A stretch of 64,000 nt of DNA from Tabrizicola sp. (GCF_016792905.1 NZ_JAEULP010000088.1:62001-126000), one strand, 5' to 3'. Shown: positions 40,969-50,475, numbered from the stretch's first letter. The notes: a model not told the origin generated them from the sequence alone. Numbers and translations are program-made.

Positions 40969-42791
40969 GCCTCCATCGCCTCCAGTTCGTCGATGAAGCC
41001 CGCGATCATTGACAGGCCCTTGTCCCAGAAGGCCGGATCCGACAGGTCCAGCCCGAAGGGGGCCAGCAGGTCCTTGTGGTGTTTCGACCCGCCTGCTTCC
41101 AGCATGGCGAAATACTTGTCCTGAAAGTTCGGCAACCCGCCCGCATAGGCCGCATAGAGCGCGTTCACGAGGCCGTCGCCGAAGGCATAGGCATAGACGT
41201 AGAAGGGCGAGTGGACGAAGTGCGGGATATAGGCCCAGAAGGTCTCGTAGCCGTCAATGAACTCGAAGGCGTCGCCAAGGGATTGGGCCTGCACGCTCAT
41301 CCACAGCGCGTTGATGTCTTCCGGCGTCAGTTCCCCTTCGGCCCGGGCGGCGTGCAGCTTGCATTCGAAGTCGTAGAAGGCGATCTGGCGGACGACCGTG
41401 TTGATCATGTCCTCGACCTTGCCGGCCAGCAGCGTCTTCTTCTCGGCGGGCGTCTTCGCGCCGTCCAGAAGCTTGCGGAAGGTCAGCATCTCGCCGAAGA
41501 CGGACGCGGTTTCGGCCAAGGTCAGGGGGGTGGAGGAGAGAAGCTCGCCCTGCCCCGCCGCCAGCACCTGATGCACGCCATGGCCCAGCTCATGCGCCAA
41601 GGTCATCACGTCGCGCGGTTTGCCGAGGTAGTTGAGCATGACATAGGGGTGGACCGTGGTCACGGTCGGATGCGCAAAGGCCCCCGGCGCCTTGCCGGGT
41701 TTCACGCCCGCGTCGATCCAGCCCTTGTCGAAGAAGGGTTTCGCGAGGTCCGCCATCCGCGGGTCGAAGGCGGCATAGGCCTCGGTCACTGTCTTGCGCG
41801 CCTCAACCCAGTCCACCGTCTTCGGGGTTTCGATCGGCAGCGGGGCGTTGCGGTCCCAGACCTGCAGCTTGCCCAGCCCCATCCATTTGGCCTTCAGCCG
41901 ATAGTAGCGGTGGCTAAGCTTCGGGTAGGCCGCGACGACGGCATTGCGCAGCGCCTCAACAACTTCCGGCTCGACATGGTTCGACAGGTGGCGGCCATAC
42001 TGGGGTGAAGGCATCTTGCGCCAGCGGTCGTGGATTTCCTTTTCCTTGGCCAGCGTGTTGTGGACCCGGGCGAAGAGCTTGATGTTCTTCTCGAACACCC
42101 CGGCCAGCGCCTGCGCCGCCGCCTCGCGCCGCGACCGCACCGGGTCGGTGAGGAGGTTCAGCGTGGCCTCCAGGTTCAGCTCTTCCGGCTCGCCCTCGAC
42201 GGCGAACATCAGCCCCGCCATCGTCTCGTCAAAGAGCTTGTTCCAGGCCGAAGCCCCGACCACGGACTCATCATGCAAGAACTTCTCCAGCTCGTCCGAC
42301 AGCTGGTGCGGCCGCATCGCGCGCATCCGGTCGAAGACCGGCTTGTAGCGGGCGAGGTCGGCATTCGCAGCGATCAGCCGGGCCAGATGGTCGTCGTCCA
42401 GCCGGTTGAATTCGAGAGAGAAGAACACCAGCGGCGTGGTGGCATTCGTCACCTTGTCCTGCGCATTGCCCATGAACTGGGCGCGTTCGGGGTCGATGGT
42501 GTTCTGGTAGTAGCGCAGGCCCGCAAAGGACATCAGCCGCCCGGCGATCACCTCGATCCGTTCGTATTCCCGCACACAGGCCAGCAGCCCCGCTGCGTCC
42601 TGACGCCCGAGCCGCCCCTCATAGGTCTTGGCGAAGGCCGCGCAGGCGCGTTCCAGCTCGGCCATGTCCGCCGCAAACTCGGGGCCGTCGGCCGAGGGGT
42701 AAAGGTCGCTCAGGTCCCAGTCCGGCAGGTCGCCGAACCCGCCCCCGCTGGCATTGGCGTCGAACACGGGCTGGGGCAGGTCAAGGGTCAT
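40965..42791 (-). CDS. pepF: Oligoendopeptidase F (M3B metallopeptidase)
   Basis: 608 residues. The zinc motif HELGHGVHQ (HExxH) is at about residue 390, preceded by HPYVMLNYLGKPRDVMTLA and followed by the SSTPLTLAETASVFGE zinc-glutamate helix. It degrades oligopeptides in the cytoplasm. The N-terminal DWDLSDLYPS is the PepF-type signature. A hairpin and a gap separate it from the gene below. Confidence 0.94.
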   Translation of the reverse strand: MTLDLPQPVFDANASGGGFGDLPDWDLSDLYPSADGPEFAADMAELERACAAFAKTYEGRLGRQDAAGLLACVREYERIEVIAGRLMSFAGLRYYQNTIDPERAQFMGNAQDKVTNATTPLVFFSLEFNRLDDDHLARLIAANADLARYKPVFDRMRAMRPHQLSDELEKFLHDESVVGASAWNKLFDETMAGLMFAVEGEPEELNLEATLNLLTDPVRSRREAAAQALAGVFEKNIKLFARVHNTLAKEKEIHDRWRKMPSPQYGRHLSNHVEPEVVEALRNAVVAAYPKLSHRYYRLKAKWMGLGKLQVWDRNAPLPIETPKTVDWVEARKTVTEAYAAFDPRMADLAKPFFDKGWIDAGVKPGKAPGAFAHPTVTTVHPYVMLNYLGKPRDVMTLAHELGHGVHQVLAAGQGELLSSTPLTLAETASVFGEMLTFRKLLDGAKTPAEKKTLLAGKVEDMINTVVRQIAFYDFECKLHAARAEGELTPEDINALWMSVQAQSLGDAFEFIDGYETFWAYIPHFVHSPFYVYAYAFGDGLVNALYAAYAGGLPNFQDKYFAMLEAGGSKHHKDLLAPFGLDLSDPAFWDKGLSMIAGFIDELEAMEA

Positions 42792-42868
42792 CGCGATCTC
42801 CGGAAAGCTCTCACATCATCTATGCTGCGACACGGCCCGAGAAAACCCCAAGGCACGCCTCCTCGTGC

Positions 42869-42916
42869 GACTTCGTCTTCTCGTCGGGTCACGACCCTGC
42901 GAGGATTGACGAAGTC
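42869..42916. repeat. Long interrupted stem-loop downstream of the second Gfo gene
   Basis: GACTTCGTC (42869-42877) pairs with GACGAAGTC (42908-42916), inside it CTCG with CGAG, and inside that GGGT with ACCC around CACG. It lies 18 bases after the stop of the minus-strand Gfo gene. A 31-base stretch beginning at 42858 resembles 19890-19920 (27 of 31), so it may be a dispersed element. Confidence 0.6.
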
Positions 42917-42933
42917 ATCGACTAGCGGTCCGG

Positions 42934-43932
42934 TCAGATCTCGACCGCCACGTCGTAGACCCGGTCCATCATGGCTTGCGTGCCGCGCACGAATTCCAGC
43001 GGGCAGGGATAGGGCACGCCTTCGCGCACGGTGCGCCCGAAAGCCTCGACCTGCAGCTTGTACTGGTTCGCGGTCGGGAAACGCTCCACCGTCACCCGGT
43101 TGCCGTTCTGGTGCAGTTCCACCTCGGCCAGGTCGTTGACGTTCGCGTTGAACGGCCCGCCCTCCAGCCGGATCATGCCCTTGGTCCCCTGGAAGGTCGC
43201 GACCTGCCGGTTGTACATCCGCATCGAGGTCATCGAGCCATAGGTGAAGCGGCCCACATGAGGTTTCTTCGGTGGCCCCTCCATCACCGCCGCGACCTGC
43301 GCGAAGGTATCCACGCCGTTGTCGCGATGGATGCGGGCCGAGACGTCCACCGGCTCCGCCCCGGTCACGAAGCGCATCGAACCGAATGTATAGACCCCGA
43401 TGTCGCGCAAGCTGCCGCCGCCCGCATCCGGGCGGTTGCGGATATTGCCCAGGTCGGTGAGGTTGAACGAGAACGCCACGTCGGCATGCACCAGATCGCC
43501 GATCTCGCCCGCCTCCAGCCACTCCTTGGCCCGCTGCCATTGCGGGTGGTGGACGATCATGTAGGCCTCGGCGGCCAGAAGCTTCGTCCGGTCGCGGGCG
43601 GCGATGATCTGGTCGATCTCGCGCGCCTTCATGGCAATCGGCTTTTCGGTCAGCACATGCTTTCCCGCCGCCAGCGCCTTCAGCGTCCACTCGACATGCA
43701 TGTGGTTGGGCAAGGGGATGTAGACCGCGTCGATGGACGGGTCCGCCAAAAGTGCCTCATAGGTCGGATGCACCACCAGCGAAGGGCAGAAGGCCTGGAA
43801 CCCCTCGGCCTTGCCTGCGTCCGAGGTGGCGAGCGCCGCAAGCTCCGCCCCCTCGGCGGCATGGATCGCCGGGGCCATGTGCTCCCGCGCGAAGCGGGCC
43901 GCGCCCAGCACACCCCATCTGACTGGTTTCAT
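42934..43932 (-). CDS. Gfo/Idh/MocA-family oxidoreductase
   Basis: 332 residues from the ATG at 43932 (GGGGAGG upstream). WGVLGAARFAREHM is the Rossmann start and TEKPIAMKAREI holds the catalytic lysine region. PLPNHMHVEWT and AAEAYMIVHHPQW are the sheet-domain blocks, close to the xylose/glucose-fructose-oxidoreductase-type members that bind NADP. It is not closely similar to the first such gene in the window (185-1240). It is 46 bases below pmtA; no sugar operon surrounds it. Confidence 0.88.
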   Translation of the reverse strand: MKPVRWGVLGAARFAREHMAPAIHAAEGAELAALATSDAGKAEGFQAFCPSLVVHPTYEALLADPSIDAVYIPLPNHMHVEWTLKALAAGKHVLTEKPIAMKAREIDQIIAARDRTKLLAAEAYMIVHHPQWQRAKEWLEAGEIGDLVHADVAFSFNLTDLGNIRNRPDAGGGSLRDIGVYTFGSMRFVTGAEPVDVSARIHRDNGVDTFAQVAAVMEGPPKKPHVGRFTYGSMTSMRMYNRQVATFQGTKGMIRLEGGPFNANVNDLAEVELHQNGNRVTVERFPTANQYKLQVEAFGRTVREGVPYPCPLEFVRGTQAMMDRVYDVAVEI

Positions 43933-43978
43933 GATGTCCTCCCCACAGGCTTTGTCGCCCAATAGGTCAGGTTTTGCG

Positions 43979-44599
43979 CTAACCTTCAACCCGGCGGAAG
44001 CGCAGGAAGGTCATCAACCCGAAGGGCCGGACCTGGGCATGCTCCTCCAGCCGCAGCTTCGGATGACCGAGCACCCGGTCGATGGCAAAATCTGCATGCC
44101 AGCCCAGAAGGTTGGCCAAGGGCGCGGCCAGCCGTTCGACATGGCCCCAGCCTTCGGCCCGGCCTGCAAAATGATTGGCGATCAGCACCGACCCGCCGGG
44201 ACGGCAGAGCCGCGCCATCTCGTCCAGCACCCGCTCGGGCTCGGGGACCACGGACATCACATGCATGGCGGCGACATGGTCGAAGCTGGCATCGGGAAAG
44301 GCGATCTGCCGCGCGTCCATCTGGTGCAGGCCCGCCAGGTTGCGCAGGCGTTTCTTCCGGGCCTTGAGTTCCGCCTCGCGCAGCATCTCGGCCGACAGGT
44401 CGATTCCGGTGACGCGGACATGGGACCCGTAGAAATCCAGCGCGAGGCCGGTGCCGATGCCGACTTCCAGCACCGAGCCGCCCATTGCGTTGACATGCAC
44501 GGCGGCAAGCTTGCGGCCGCCTTGCGTGATCCGGCCAAAGGTCAGGTCATAGACCGGCGCCCAGCGTTTATAGGACTTCTGGATGGCCTCTACTTGCAT
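43979..44599 (-). CDS. pmtA: Phosphatidylethanolamine N-methyltransferase
   Basis: 206 residues, close to the 203 of R. sphaeroides PmtA. It methylates PE three times to phosphatidylcholine using SAM. The SAM motif is VLEVGIGTGLALDFY, VTGIDLSAEML is motif II and HVMSVVPEPERVLDEMARLCRPGG is motif III. The N-terminal KSYKRWAPVYD is characteristic of the short alphaproteobacterial PmtA. The nearby psd and pssA supply PE, which strengthens the call. Confidence 0.9.
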   Translation of the reverse strand: MQVEAIQKSYKRWAPVYDLTFGRITQGGRKLAAVHVNAMGGSVLEVGIGTGLALDFYGSHVRVTGIDLSAEMLREAELKARKKRLRNLAGLHQMDARQIAFPDASFDHVAAMHVMSVVPEPERVLDEMARLCRPGGSVLIANHFAGRAEGWGHVERLAAPLANLLGWHADFAIDRVLGHPKLRLEEHAQVRPFGLMTFLRFRRVEG

Positions 44600-44686
44600 A
44601 CATATGATTCCCTTGGAATTTCCGGAACGGCGACAGTGCCCTCGCGTCCCGGGATTGCAAGCGAAAGGCGAATGCGGCGCCGGAAT

Positions 44687-45439
44687 TCAGCTGACGGGGG
44701 TCTTCCGCAGGCTGCGGATCGCCAGCCACAGCACCCCGGCCAGATAGCCCAGGCACAGGATCAGGAGAGTGGTCCAGGGATAGGTCAGCAGCGCCGCCAC
44801 GACCACCACGGCGCCGACCAGCGCATAGCGCACCAGATCGGTCGCAATGGTGATCCGCTTGAGCGAGGGCGTGCGCACCCGGCTGATCATCAGCGCACCA
44901 ATGGCCACCATCCAGGCCGCCACCAGCACCGGCGGCGGGTGAAGAACATGGTTCGTCGCGTTCGACAGGTAGAGCGGCGAAAGCACCAGCAGTGCCCCCG
45001 CAGGTGAAGGCACGCCGATGAAGCTCGTCTTCTCCGCCGCCTCGCCCGCGCTGGTCTTGGTGCCGACGTTGAACCGCGCGAGCCGCAGCATGCAGCACAC
45101 CGCATAGACCAGTACAGCGATCCAACCGAGGCTGGTTTCGGGCCTGAGACCCCACAGATACAGCACCAGCGCAGGGGTCACGCCGAAGTTGACGAAATCG
45201 CACAGCGAATCCAGTTCGGCCCCGATGGCGCTTTCCGATTTCAGCATCCGTGCCAGACGCCCATCCAGTCCGTCCAGCGCCGCCGCCACGCCGATCAGCA
45301 GGACCGCGAGGGTGAAGTTCCCGGCGATGGCATAGCGGATCGCGGTCAGGCCCGAGCAAAGCGCCAGGATCGACACCAGGTTCGGCAGAAGCTTCAGGAC
45401 CAGCAGCTCACGCGGGGCTTCGTCCGGCTTGCGGGCCAT
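44687..45439 (-). CDS. pssA: CDP-diacylglycerol--serine O-phosphatidyltransferase
   Basis: 250 residues, eight membrane helices. The CDP-alcohol phosphotransferase motif is DGLDGRLARML then GAELDSLCDFVNFGV, with all the Asp and Arg residues kept. It makes phosphatidylserine at the inner membrane for Psd. It starts 3 bases after the psd stop, so the two are one operon. Confidence 0.95.
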   Translation of the reverse strand: MARKPDEAPRELLVLKLLPNLVSILALCSGLTAIRYAIAGNFTLAVLLIGVAAALDGLDGRLARMLKSESAIGAELDSLCDFVNFGVTPALVLYLWGLRPETSLGWIAVLVYAVCCMLRLARFNVGTKTSAGEAAEKTSFIGVPSPAGALLVLSPLYLSNATNHVLHPPPVLVAAWMVAIGALMISRVRTPSLKRITIATDLVRYALVGAVVVVAALLTYPWTTLLILCLGYLAGVLWLAIRSLRKTPVS

Positions 45440-45442
45440 GAG

Positions 45443-46135
45443 CTATTCCACCCGTGCCACGCGGGCGGGGGCTTCCTGGCCGATCAGCGCGATCACGCTT
45501 TCGCCCGCCACCATGGTCTGGCCAAGGGCCACCTGCGGATGCACGCCCTCGGGCAGGTAGACGTCAAGGCGGCTGCCAAAGCGGATCAGGCCGAAGCGTT
45601 CGCCGGTGCGGACGCCGTCCCCCGGTTTCTTCCAGCAGACGATGCGGCGGGCGACCAGTCCCGCGATCTGCACCACGGCAATCTTGCGACCGTCCGGCAG
45701 CTCTATTGCAAGGGCGTTGCGCTCATTCTCCTCCGACGCCTTGTCGAGCGAGGCGTTGAAGAACTTGCCGGCCCGGTAAGCAACCGCCGTCACCCGCCCG
45801 GCGATGGGCGCGCGGTTCACATGGCAGTTGAAGACCGACATGAACACGCTGACCCGGACCAGCGCATCAGGCCCCATGCCCAGCTCCGCCGGGGGCACTG
45901 CGCGTTCGATCAGGCTGACCGCGCCGTCCGCCGGGCTGACCAAGAGGCCCGCATTCTCCGGCACCGACCGCTTCGGATCGCGGAAGAAATAGTAGCACCA
46001 GACAGTGAGGCCGAGGCCGAGCCAGCCCAGCGGGTCCCATATCCAGAACAACAGAGCCGTCACCACGGCGAAGGCCGCAACGAACTTGTAGCCCTCGGGG
46101 TGCATCGGCTTGATGACGGTGTCGATCATACGCAT
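45443..46135 (-). CDS. psd: Phosphatidylserine decarboxylase proenzyme
   Basis: 230 residues from the ATG at 46135 (GGAGGA upstream). It is the short, non-E. coli type: N-terminal helices, [21 protein letters not shown], and the self-cleavage site FGSR in [14 protein letters not shown], where Ser becomes the pyruvoyl group. It converts PS to PE. It heads psd-pssA and lies 85 bases below rpoH, past a terminator. Confidence 0.95.
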   Translation of the reverse strand: MRMIDTVIKPMHPEGYKFVAAFAVVTALLFWIWDPLGWLGLGLTVWCYYFFRDPKRSVPENAGLLVSPADGAVSLIERAVPPAELGMGPDALVRVSVFMSVFNCHVNRAPIAGRVTAVAYRAGKFFNASLDKASEENERNALAIELPDGRKIAVVQIAGLVARRIVCWKKPGDGVRTGERFGLIRFGSRLDVYLPEGVHPQVALGQTMVAGESVIALIGQEAPARVARVE

Positions 46136-46174
46136 GGGCGTCCTCCTAGCGGTCCCCGGCGGCTGGGGCAAACG

Positions 46175-46202
46175 AAAAGGCCGTGACCCTGCGGCCACGG
46201 CC
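46175..46202 (-). terminator. Intrinsic terminator after rpoH
   Basis: GGCCGTG (46179-46185) pairs with CACGGCC (46196-46202). On the minus strand the stem runs into TTTTCGTTT. It separates rpoH from the psd-pssA operon. Confidence 0.85.
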
Positions 46203-46220
46203 CCGGTTTTCGACCCCGGC

Positions 46221-47117
46221 TCAGGCCGGGATCAGCATCCCCTTGCCCTTGGCCAGCTCGCGCATCCTGGCCTGGAGCTTCTCGAAGGCCCGCACCTCGA
46301 TCTGGCGGATGCGCTCGCGGCTGACGCCATAGCTCTCCGACAGCTCCTCCAGCGTGACCGGATCATCGGCCAGGCGGCGCTGCATCAGCACGTCCTTCTC
46401 GCGGTCGTTCAGCACCGCCATTGCCTGCACCAAGAGCGCGCGGCGGGCGTCAAGCTCGTCCTTTTCCTCATAGGCCTCGGCCTGGTCGCTGTCCTCATCC
46501 TCCAGCCAGTCCTGCCACTGGGTCGAACTGTCGCCGTCCGAGCCGACCGTCGCGTTCAGCGAGGCGTCCGAGCCCGAGAGGCGGCGGTTCATGTCGATGA
46601 CCTCGGCTTCCGTGACCGACAGGTCCTTGGCGATCTGGGCCACGTTCTCGGGCCTGAGGTCGCCCTCTTCCAGCGCGCCGACCTTGGCCTTCGCCTTCCG
46701 CAGGTTGAAGAACAGCTTCTTCTGCGCGCTGGTCGTGCCAAGCTTCACCAGGCTCCACGACCGCAGGATGTATTCCTGGATCGAGGCGCGGATCCACCAC
46801 ATCGCGTAAGTGGCCAACCGGAAGCCCTTTTCCGGGTCGAAGCGCTTGACCGCCTGCATCAGGCCGACGTTCGCCTCGCTGATCACCTCCGCCTGCGGCA
46901 GCCCGTAGCCCCGGTAGCCCATCGCGATCTTGGCGGCCAGCCGCAGGTGGCTCGTCACCATCTGATGCGCCGCATTGGCGTCCTGATGGTCGACCCAGCG
47001 TTTCGCCAGCATGTATTCCTGTTCCGGTTCCAGAAGCGGGAACTTCCGGATTTCCTGCAAGTACCGGTTCAAGCCCTGTTCCGGGCTCGGCGCGGGAAGG
47101 TTCGTATAGGTGCTCAT
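46221..47117 (-). CDS. rpoH: Heat-shock sigma factor RpoH (sigma-32)
   Basis: 298 residues, the size of R. sphaeroides RpoHI. Region 2: [22 protein letters not shown], then [29 protein letters not shown] (2.3/2.4). The RpoH box is [12 protein letters not shown]. Region 4: [39 protein letters not shown]. Of two tandem ATGs the second (47117) has better spacing from AGGGGG. In the Rhodobacter group RpoHI/RpoHII drive heat and oxidative stress genes, including CcsR RNAs, and this window has that locus as well. Confidence 0.96.
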   Translation of the reverse strand: MSTYTNLPAPSPEQGLNRYLQEIRKFPLLEPEQEYMLAKRWVDHQDANAAHQMVTSHLRLAAKIAMGYRGYGLPQAEVISEANVGLMQAVKRFDPEKGFRLATYAMWWIRASIQEYILRSWSLVKLGTTSAQKKLFFNLRKAKAKVGALEEGDLRPENVAQIAKDLSVTEAEVIDMNRRLSGSDASLNATVGSDGDSSTQWQDWLEDEDSDQAEAYEEKDELDARRALLVQAMAVLNDREKDVLMQRRLADDPVTLEELSESYGVSRERIRQIEVRAFEKLQARMRELAKGKGMLIPA

Positions 47118-47164
47118 CATGCCCCCTGTTCTGCCCGGTGCGTCAGCGCCCCCGGGAAGGCGAT

Positions 47165-47193
47165 AACTTATGGTAACTGCCACCTGTCTGCAA
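47165..47193 (-). promoter_or_regulatory. Candidate rpoH promoter
   Basis: On the minus strand TTGCAG (47188-47193) and TAAGTT (47165-47170) have a 17-base spacer, 48 bases above the rpoH ATG. The -10 box is a weak match. The upstream CTTGGCGTTAAG stretch could hold an alternative promoter. Confidence 0.4.
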
Positions 47194-47300
47194 GGGCCAC
47201 CTACCACCCAACGCTTAACGCCAAGTGTAGCTCCGCCCGTCGCGCAGAAAGCGATGTGTCAGGCATCTCACGCGAATGTCAGGAATCCCGACCGATTTCG

Positions 47301-49277
47301 TCAGATCGCCACCCTCTCGCCCAGTTCCACCACCCGGTCGCGCGGCAAATGGTAGAAATCCGTCGGATCCGCCGCCATCCGGCTCAGCGCGACATAGGCA
47401 CGGTCCAGCGCCAGCTCCCACCCCCGCCCCGTCGCCACCGCCCGCCTGCGCCCCAGGAAGAAGGTCGAGGCCATCACGTCGAACTTCAGCCCCGCCGCCC
47501 GGGCATGGGCCATCGCCCGGCTGACATTCGGCGTCTCCATGAAGCCGAACCGCAGGATCAGCCGCACGAAACAGCCCCCCAGCATCTCGACCGAGGCCCG
47601 CTCCTCCGCCGTCGCATAGGGCACCCGCAACGTCTCCACCGTCAGGAGCACCGTCTGCTCATGCAGCACCCGGTTGTGCTTGATGTTGTGCAGGAGCGCC
47701 GAGGGCACGATGTCGGGATCGCCGGTCAGGAAGAAAGCCGTGCCGGGGATTACATTGACACTGGAATTCCGCATCATCCGCACGAAGCTTGGCACCGTGA
47801 CCGCCAGCTTCAGCACCCGCGCCCGCACCGCCTGCGTGCCGCGCCACCAGGCCCACATCACCATCCCGACGACGAAGGCCGCAATGACCGGCACATAGCC
47901 GCCGTCATGGAACTTCACCAGGTTCGAGGCGAGGAACACCAGCTCCACCGCCAGGATCGGCGCGACCGCCAGCCCCGCCACCGGAACCGTCAGCCGGCTG
48001 CTCCGCACCAGCAGCAGCGTGCCAAGGATCGTCGTCAGCACCATCGTCCCCGTCACCGCGATTCCGTAGGCAGAGGCCAGCGCCGAGGACGATCCGAAGG
48101 CGATGACCAGCCAAAGCACGCCCGCCAAGAGCAGCCAGTTGACCGCCCCGATGTAGATCTGCCCGCTCTGCCCCTCCGCCGTATGCAGGATGCGCAGCCG
48201 CGGCAGGAAGCCAAGCTGGATCGCGCCGCGCGCCATGGAAAACGCCCCGGTGATCACCGCCTGGCTGGCGATGACCGTCGCCGCCGTGGCCAGCGCCACG
48301 AGGATCGGCAGCCCTAACCCGGAGGTCATGGCGAAGAAGGAATCCGCCGCCCGTTCCGGATGCGACAGGATCATCGCCCCCTGCCCCAGATAGTTCAGCA
48401 CCAGCGCAGGCAGGACCAGCGCGAACCAGGCCAGCATGATCGGTTTGCGCCCGAAATGGCCAAGGTCGGCATACAGCGCCTCGCCCCCGGTCACGGCCAG
48501 GAAGACCGCGCCAAGGACGACAAAGGCCACGCCGGGGTGATGCAGAAGGAACGACACCCCCCAGACCGGGCTGAAGGCGCGCAGCACCATCGGGCCGTCG
48601 GCGATGTGCCACAGGCCAAGGCCGCCCAGCGCCAGGAACCAGACCACGCAGACCGGGCCGAACAGGGCCGCCACGCTGGCCGTCCCGCGCCGCTGCACTA
48701 TGAAGAGCGCCACAAGGATGCCCAGCGTCACCGGCAGCACATAGGCGGAAAGCCGGGGCAGGATCAGCCCCACGCCCTCGACCGCCGACAGGACGGAAAT
48801 CGCCGGCGTGATCGCCGCGTCGCCAGCGAACAGCGCCGCGCCCCCCAGCGCCAGCAGGAGCACCGGCACTGACCGCCTGCCCGCCGCCAGCCGGACCAGC
48901 GTATAAAGCGCAAGAATCCCGCCCTCGCCCCGGTTGTCGGCGCGCAAAAGGACGAAAACGTATTTCACCGTGACGATCAGGATCAGCGTCCAGATCAGGA
49001 GCGACAGGATGCCCAGTACCTCCGGCGCGCCGGGGCTCACCGCGCCCGTGGCCTTCAGCGCCTCGCGGAAGGCGTAGATCGGCGAGGTGCCGATGTCGCC
49101 GTAGACCACCCCGATCGCGCCCAGTGTCAGGGCCGCGACCCCGTGCTTGCGGGTCTCGTCGGTGTGGATGTCATCCGCGCGCGGTTCGGATTTCAGATAG
49201 TCGGCGATGTCCAGCGCTTCCTCGTCGAACAGCGGCAGGACGGGCTGGTCGGCCCGGGGAATGGGGTCGTGAATCAT
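47301..49277 (-). CDS. kup: Low-affinity K+ transporter of the Kup family
   Basis: 658 residues. About 12 membrane helices follow a 45-residue cytoplasmic N-terminus; LTLGAIGVVYGDIGTSPIYAFREAL is the defining first helix, and GEALYADLGHFGRKPIMLAWF, LNYLGQGAMIL and GMVLTTILGTLL are conserved. A roughly 200-residue cytoplasmic tail ends the protein. It takes up K+ with H+. It is monocistronic. Confidence 0.95.
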   Translation of the reverse strand: MIHDPIPRADQPVLPLFDEEALDIADYLKSEPRADDIHTDETRKHGVAALTLGAIGVVYGDIGTSPIYAFREALKATGAVSPGAPEVLGILSLLIWTLILIVTVKYVFVLLRADNRGEGGILALYTLVRLAAGRRSVPVLLLALGGAALFAGDAAITPAISVLSAVEGVGLILPRLSAYVLPVTLGILVALFIVQRRGTASVAALFGPVCVVWFLALGGLGLWHIADGPMVLRAFSPVWGVSFLLHHPGVAFVVLGAVFLAVTGGEALYADLGHFGRKPIMLAWFALVLPALVLNYLGQGAMILSHPERAADSFFAMTSGLGLPILVALATAATVIASQAVITGAFSMARGAIQLGFLPRLRILHTAEGQSGQIYIGAVNWLLLAGVLWLVIAFGSSSALASAYGIAVTGTMVLTTILGTLLLVRSSRLTVPVAGLAVAPILAVELVFLASNLVKFHDGGYVPVIAAFVVGMVMWAWWRGTQAVRARVLKLAVTVPSFVRMMRNSSVNVIPGTAFFLTGDPDIVPSALLHNIKHNRVLHEQTVLLTVETLRVPYATAEERASVEMLGGCFVRLILRFGFMETPNVSRAMAHARAAGLKFDVMASTFFLGRRRAVATGRGWELALDRAYVALSRMAADPTDFYHLPRDRVVELGERVAI

Positions 49278-49613
49278 GGTTCACCCTTGGGTGTTGATCC
49301 GGCTTGGGATGTGAAGGTTTGGGTCGGCTTGTCCGGACATTGACGCATCGCAATCATGCGGGTCTCAATCCGGTTCCCTCCTGGCAGGAGGGGCGCACTT
49401 TGGCTCCGATGCCGTTACCGACGCTGAGTCGGCGATGGCGCAACTCATACTCCGATAACGCTCCTGTGACAATATGCTGCACCTGCACGGTGGCCGAATC
49501 CGGCTTGGACGCATCGCGAACGGGCAACCTTGGATCGGGTTTTCCCAACCCGACAGCGCGGGTCTTCCGCGCTATGTCCGTCCTGAAACACATGTTTTCG
49601 TCAGGACCCCACG
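49278..49613. other. 336-base intergenic region with hairpins
   Basis: No gene is supported. It holds a short palindrome CCCTCCT-GGC-AGGAGGG (49376-49392), a GCGCGGGTCTTCCGCGC hairpin near 49557-49573, and the ribosome-site hairpin at 49580-49607. It is the divergent promoter region of kup and the DUF4189 gene. Confidence 0.55.
49580..49607 (+). promoter_or_regulatory. Hairpin covering the ribosome site of the DUF4189 gene
   Basis: GTCCTG (49580-49585) pairs with CAGGAC (49602-49607) and AAAC with GTTT inside. The right arm contains AGGA, the only Shine-Dalgarno-like bases before the ATG at 49614. The fold could make translation temperature- or ligand-sensitive. Confidence 0.45.
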
Positions 49614-50156
49614 ATGCGTTCTCTCTCCCTCACCGCCCTTGCCGCCGCCGCTTTCCTCTCGCTCTCGCCCGCCCCTGTCCGCGCGCAGGACATCTACCCC
49701 TGCGACGGAGCGGGCCCGGGCGAGGTCATCATCGGGATGGAGCCGAACGGACCCGGCATGCCAGACACCCCGATCTGCCAATATGTGGGAGAGGACGATG
49801 GCGGCGATCCCGGCGGCTACTGGGTCGACCAGTATGCCTCTCTGGCCTGGGCACAGGAGGCGAACGGGGAACCGACCTATACCTGGTACGTCAACGCCGC
49901 CAGCCAGGCCGAGGCCGACAATGGTGCCCTCGCGCAATGCGCCGCCTCGGGCTTCCGTGACTGCCGCGTCGCGACCTGGGTGGTGAACGGCGCCATCGCA
50001 ATTGCCGTCGATTCTGCCGGGACGCTCTATTCCGACCACGGCGAGGATGCCCGGCAGGCCGGGAAGAAGGCCCTGCGCGCCTGCAAGCAGCAGGGCGGCA
50101 AGGGCTGCAAGGTCGAACAGACGCTGGAAAGCCTGCCCGCTTGGGTCAACGGCTAG
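49614..50156 (+). CDS. Secreted DUF4189-domain protein
   Basis: 180 residues. Signal peptide 1-24 (cut after PVRAQ). A linker region with YPCDGAGPGEVIIG is followed by the DUF4189 pattern: YASLAWAQEANGEPTYTWYVNAASQAEADNGALAQCAASGFRDCRVATWVVNGAIAIAV, a single repeat with two cysteines (QC and DC), ending with a QAGKKALRACKQQGGKGCKV second partial repeat. The family is extracytoplasmic with unknown role. Confidence 0.82.
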   Translation: MRSLSLTALAAAAFLSLSPAPVRAQDIYPCDGAGPGEVIIGMEPNGPGMPDTPICQYVGEDDGGDPGGYWVDQYASLAWAQEANGEPTYTWYVNAASQAEADNGALAQCAASGFRDCRVATWVVNGAIAIAVDSAGTLYSDHGEDARQAGKKALRACKQQGGKGCKVEQTLESLPAWVNG

Positions 50157-50214
50157 GTGGCAACGGCAGCGCAGCACGCTTGCTGGCAAGCGCGCTGTGC
50201 CACGCAACCGGGCG

Positions 50215-50475
50215 TCAGCCCTGGTTGTCGACCTGCGCCCTGACCGACAGCCGCCCCAGCCGCGAGATGCGGTAGGGGCCGCCGCCTTCCGACGCGATCA
50301 GCCGTTTCCGGCGCAGGCGCTGGAAGACCGGCATTGTGCAGTCCGACAGGATCAGCCCGTCGCGGGTGATACAGAGGATCGTGTCGACCTTGTTGCCGTG
50401 GTTGCGGGTATGGTCGATGCGCCCGCCAAGGGCGAGGACGTGCAGCACGCGCTGCTCGTTCCGGGAGATGTTCAT
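50215..50475 (-). CDS. YjhX/UPF0386-family protein
   Basis: 86 residues. MNISRNEQRVLHVLALGGRI starts a winged-helix-like fold, followed by CITRDGLILSDCTMPVFQRLRRKRLI and GGPYRISRLGRLSVRAQ. These blocks match UPF0386; E. coli YjhX has been called a toxin of the YjhX/YjhQ pair, where YjhQ is a GNAT antitoxin. No GNAT gene is adjacent here, so an orphan role is more likely. Confidence 0.88.
   Translation of the reverse strand: MNISRNEQRVLHVLALGGRIDHTRNHGNKVDTILCITRDGLILSDCTMPVFQRLRRKRLIASEGGGPYRISRLGRLSVRAQVDNQG

Noticed and set aside
50215-50475. YjhX-like gene as a toxin-antitoxin module
   Set aside because: No GNAT antitoxin (YjhQ) gene flanks it; the GNAT gene in the window is 20 kb away and part of another operon.
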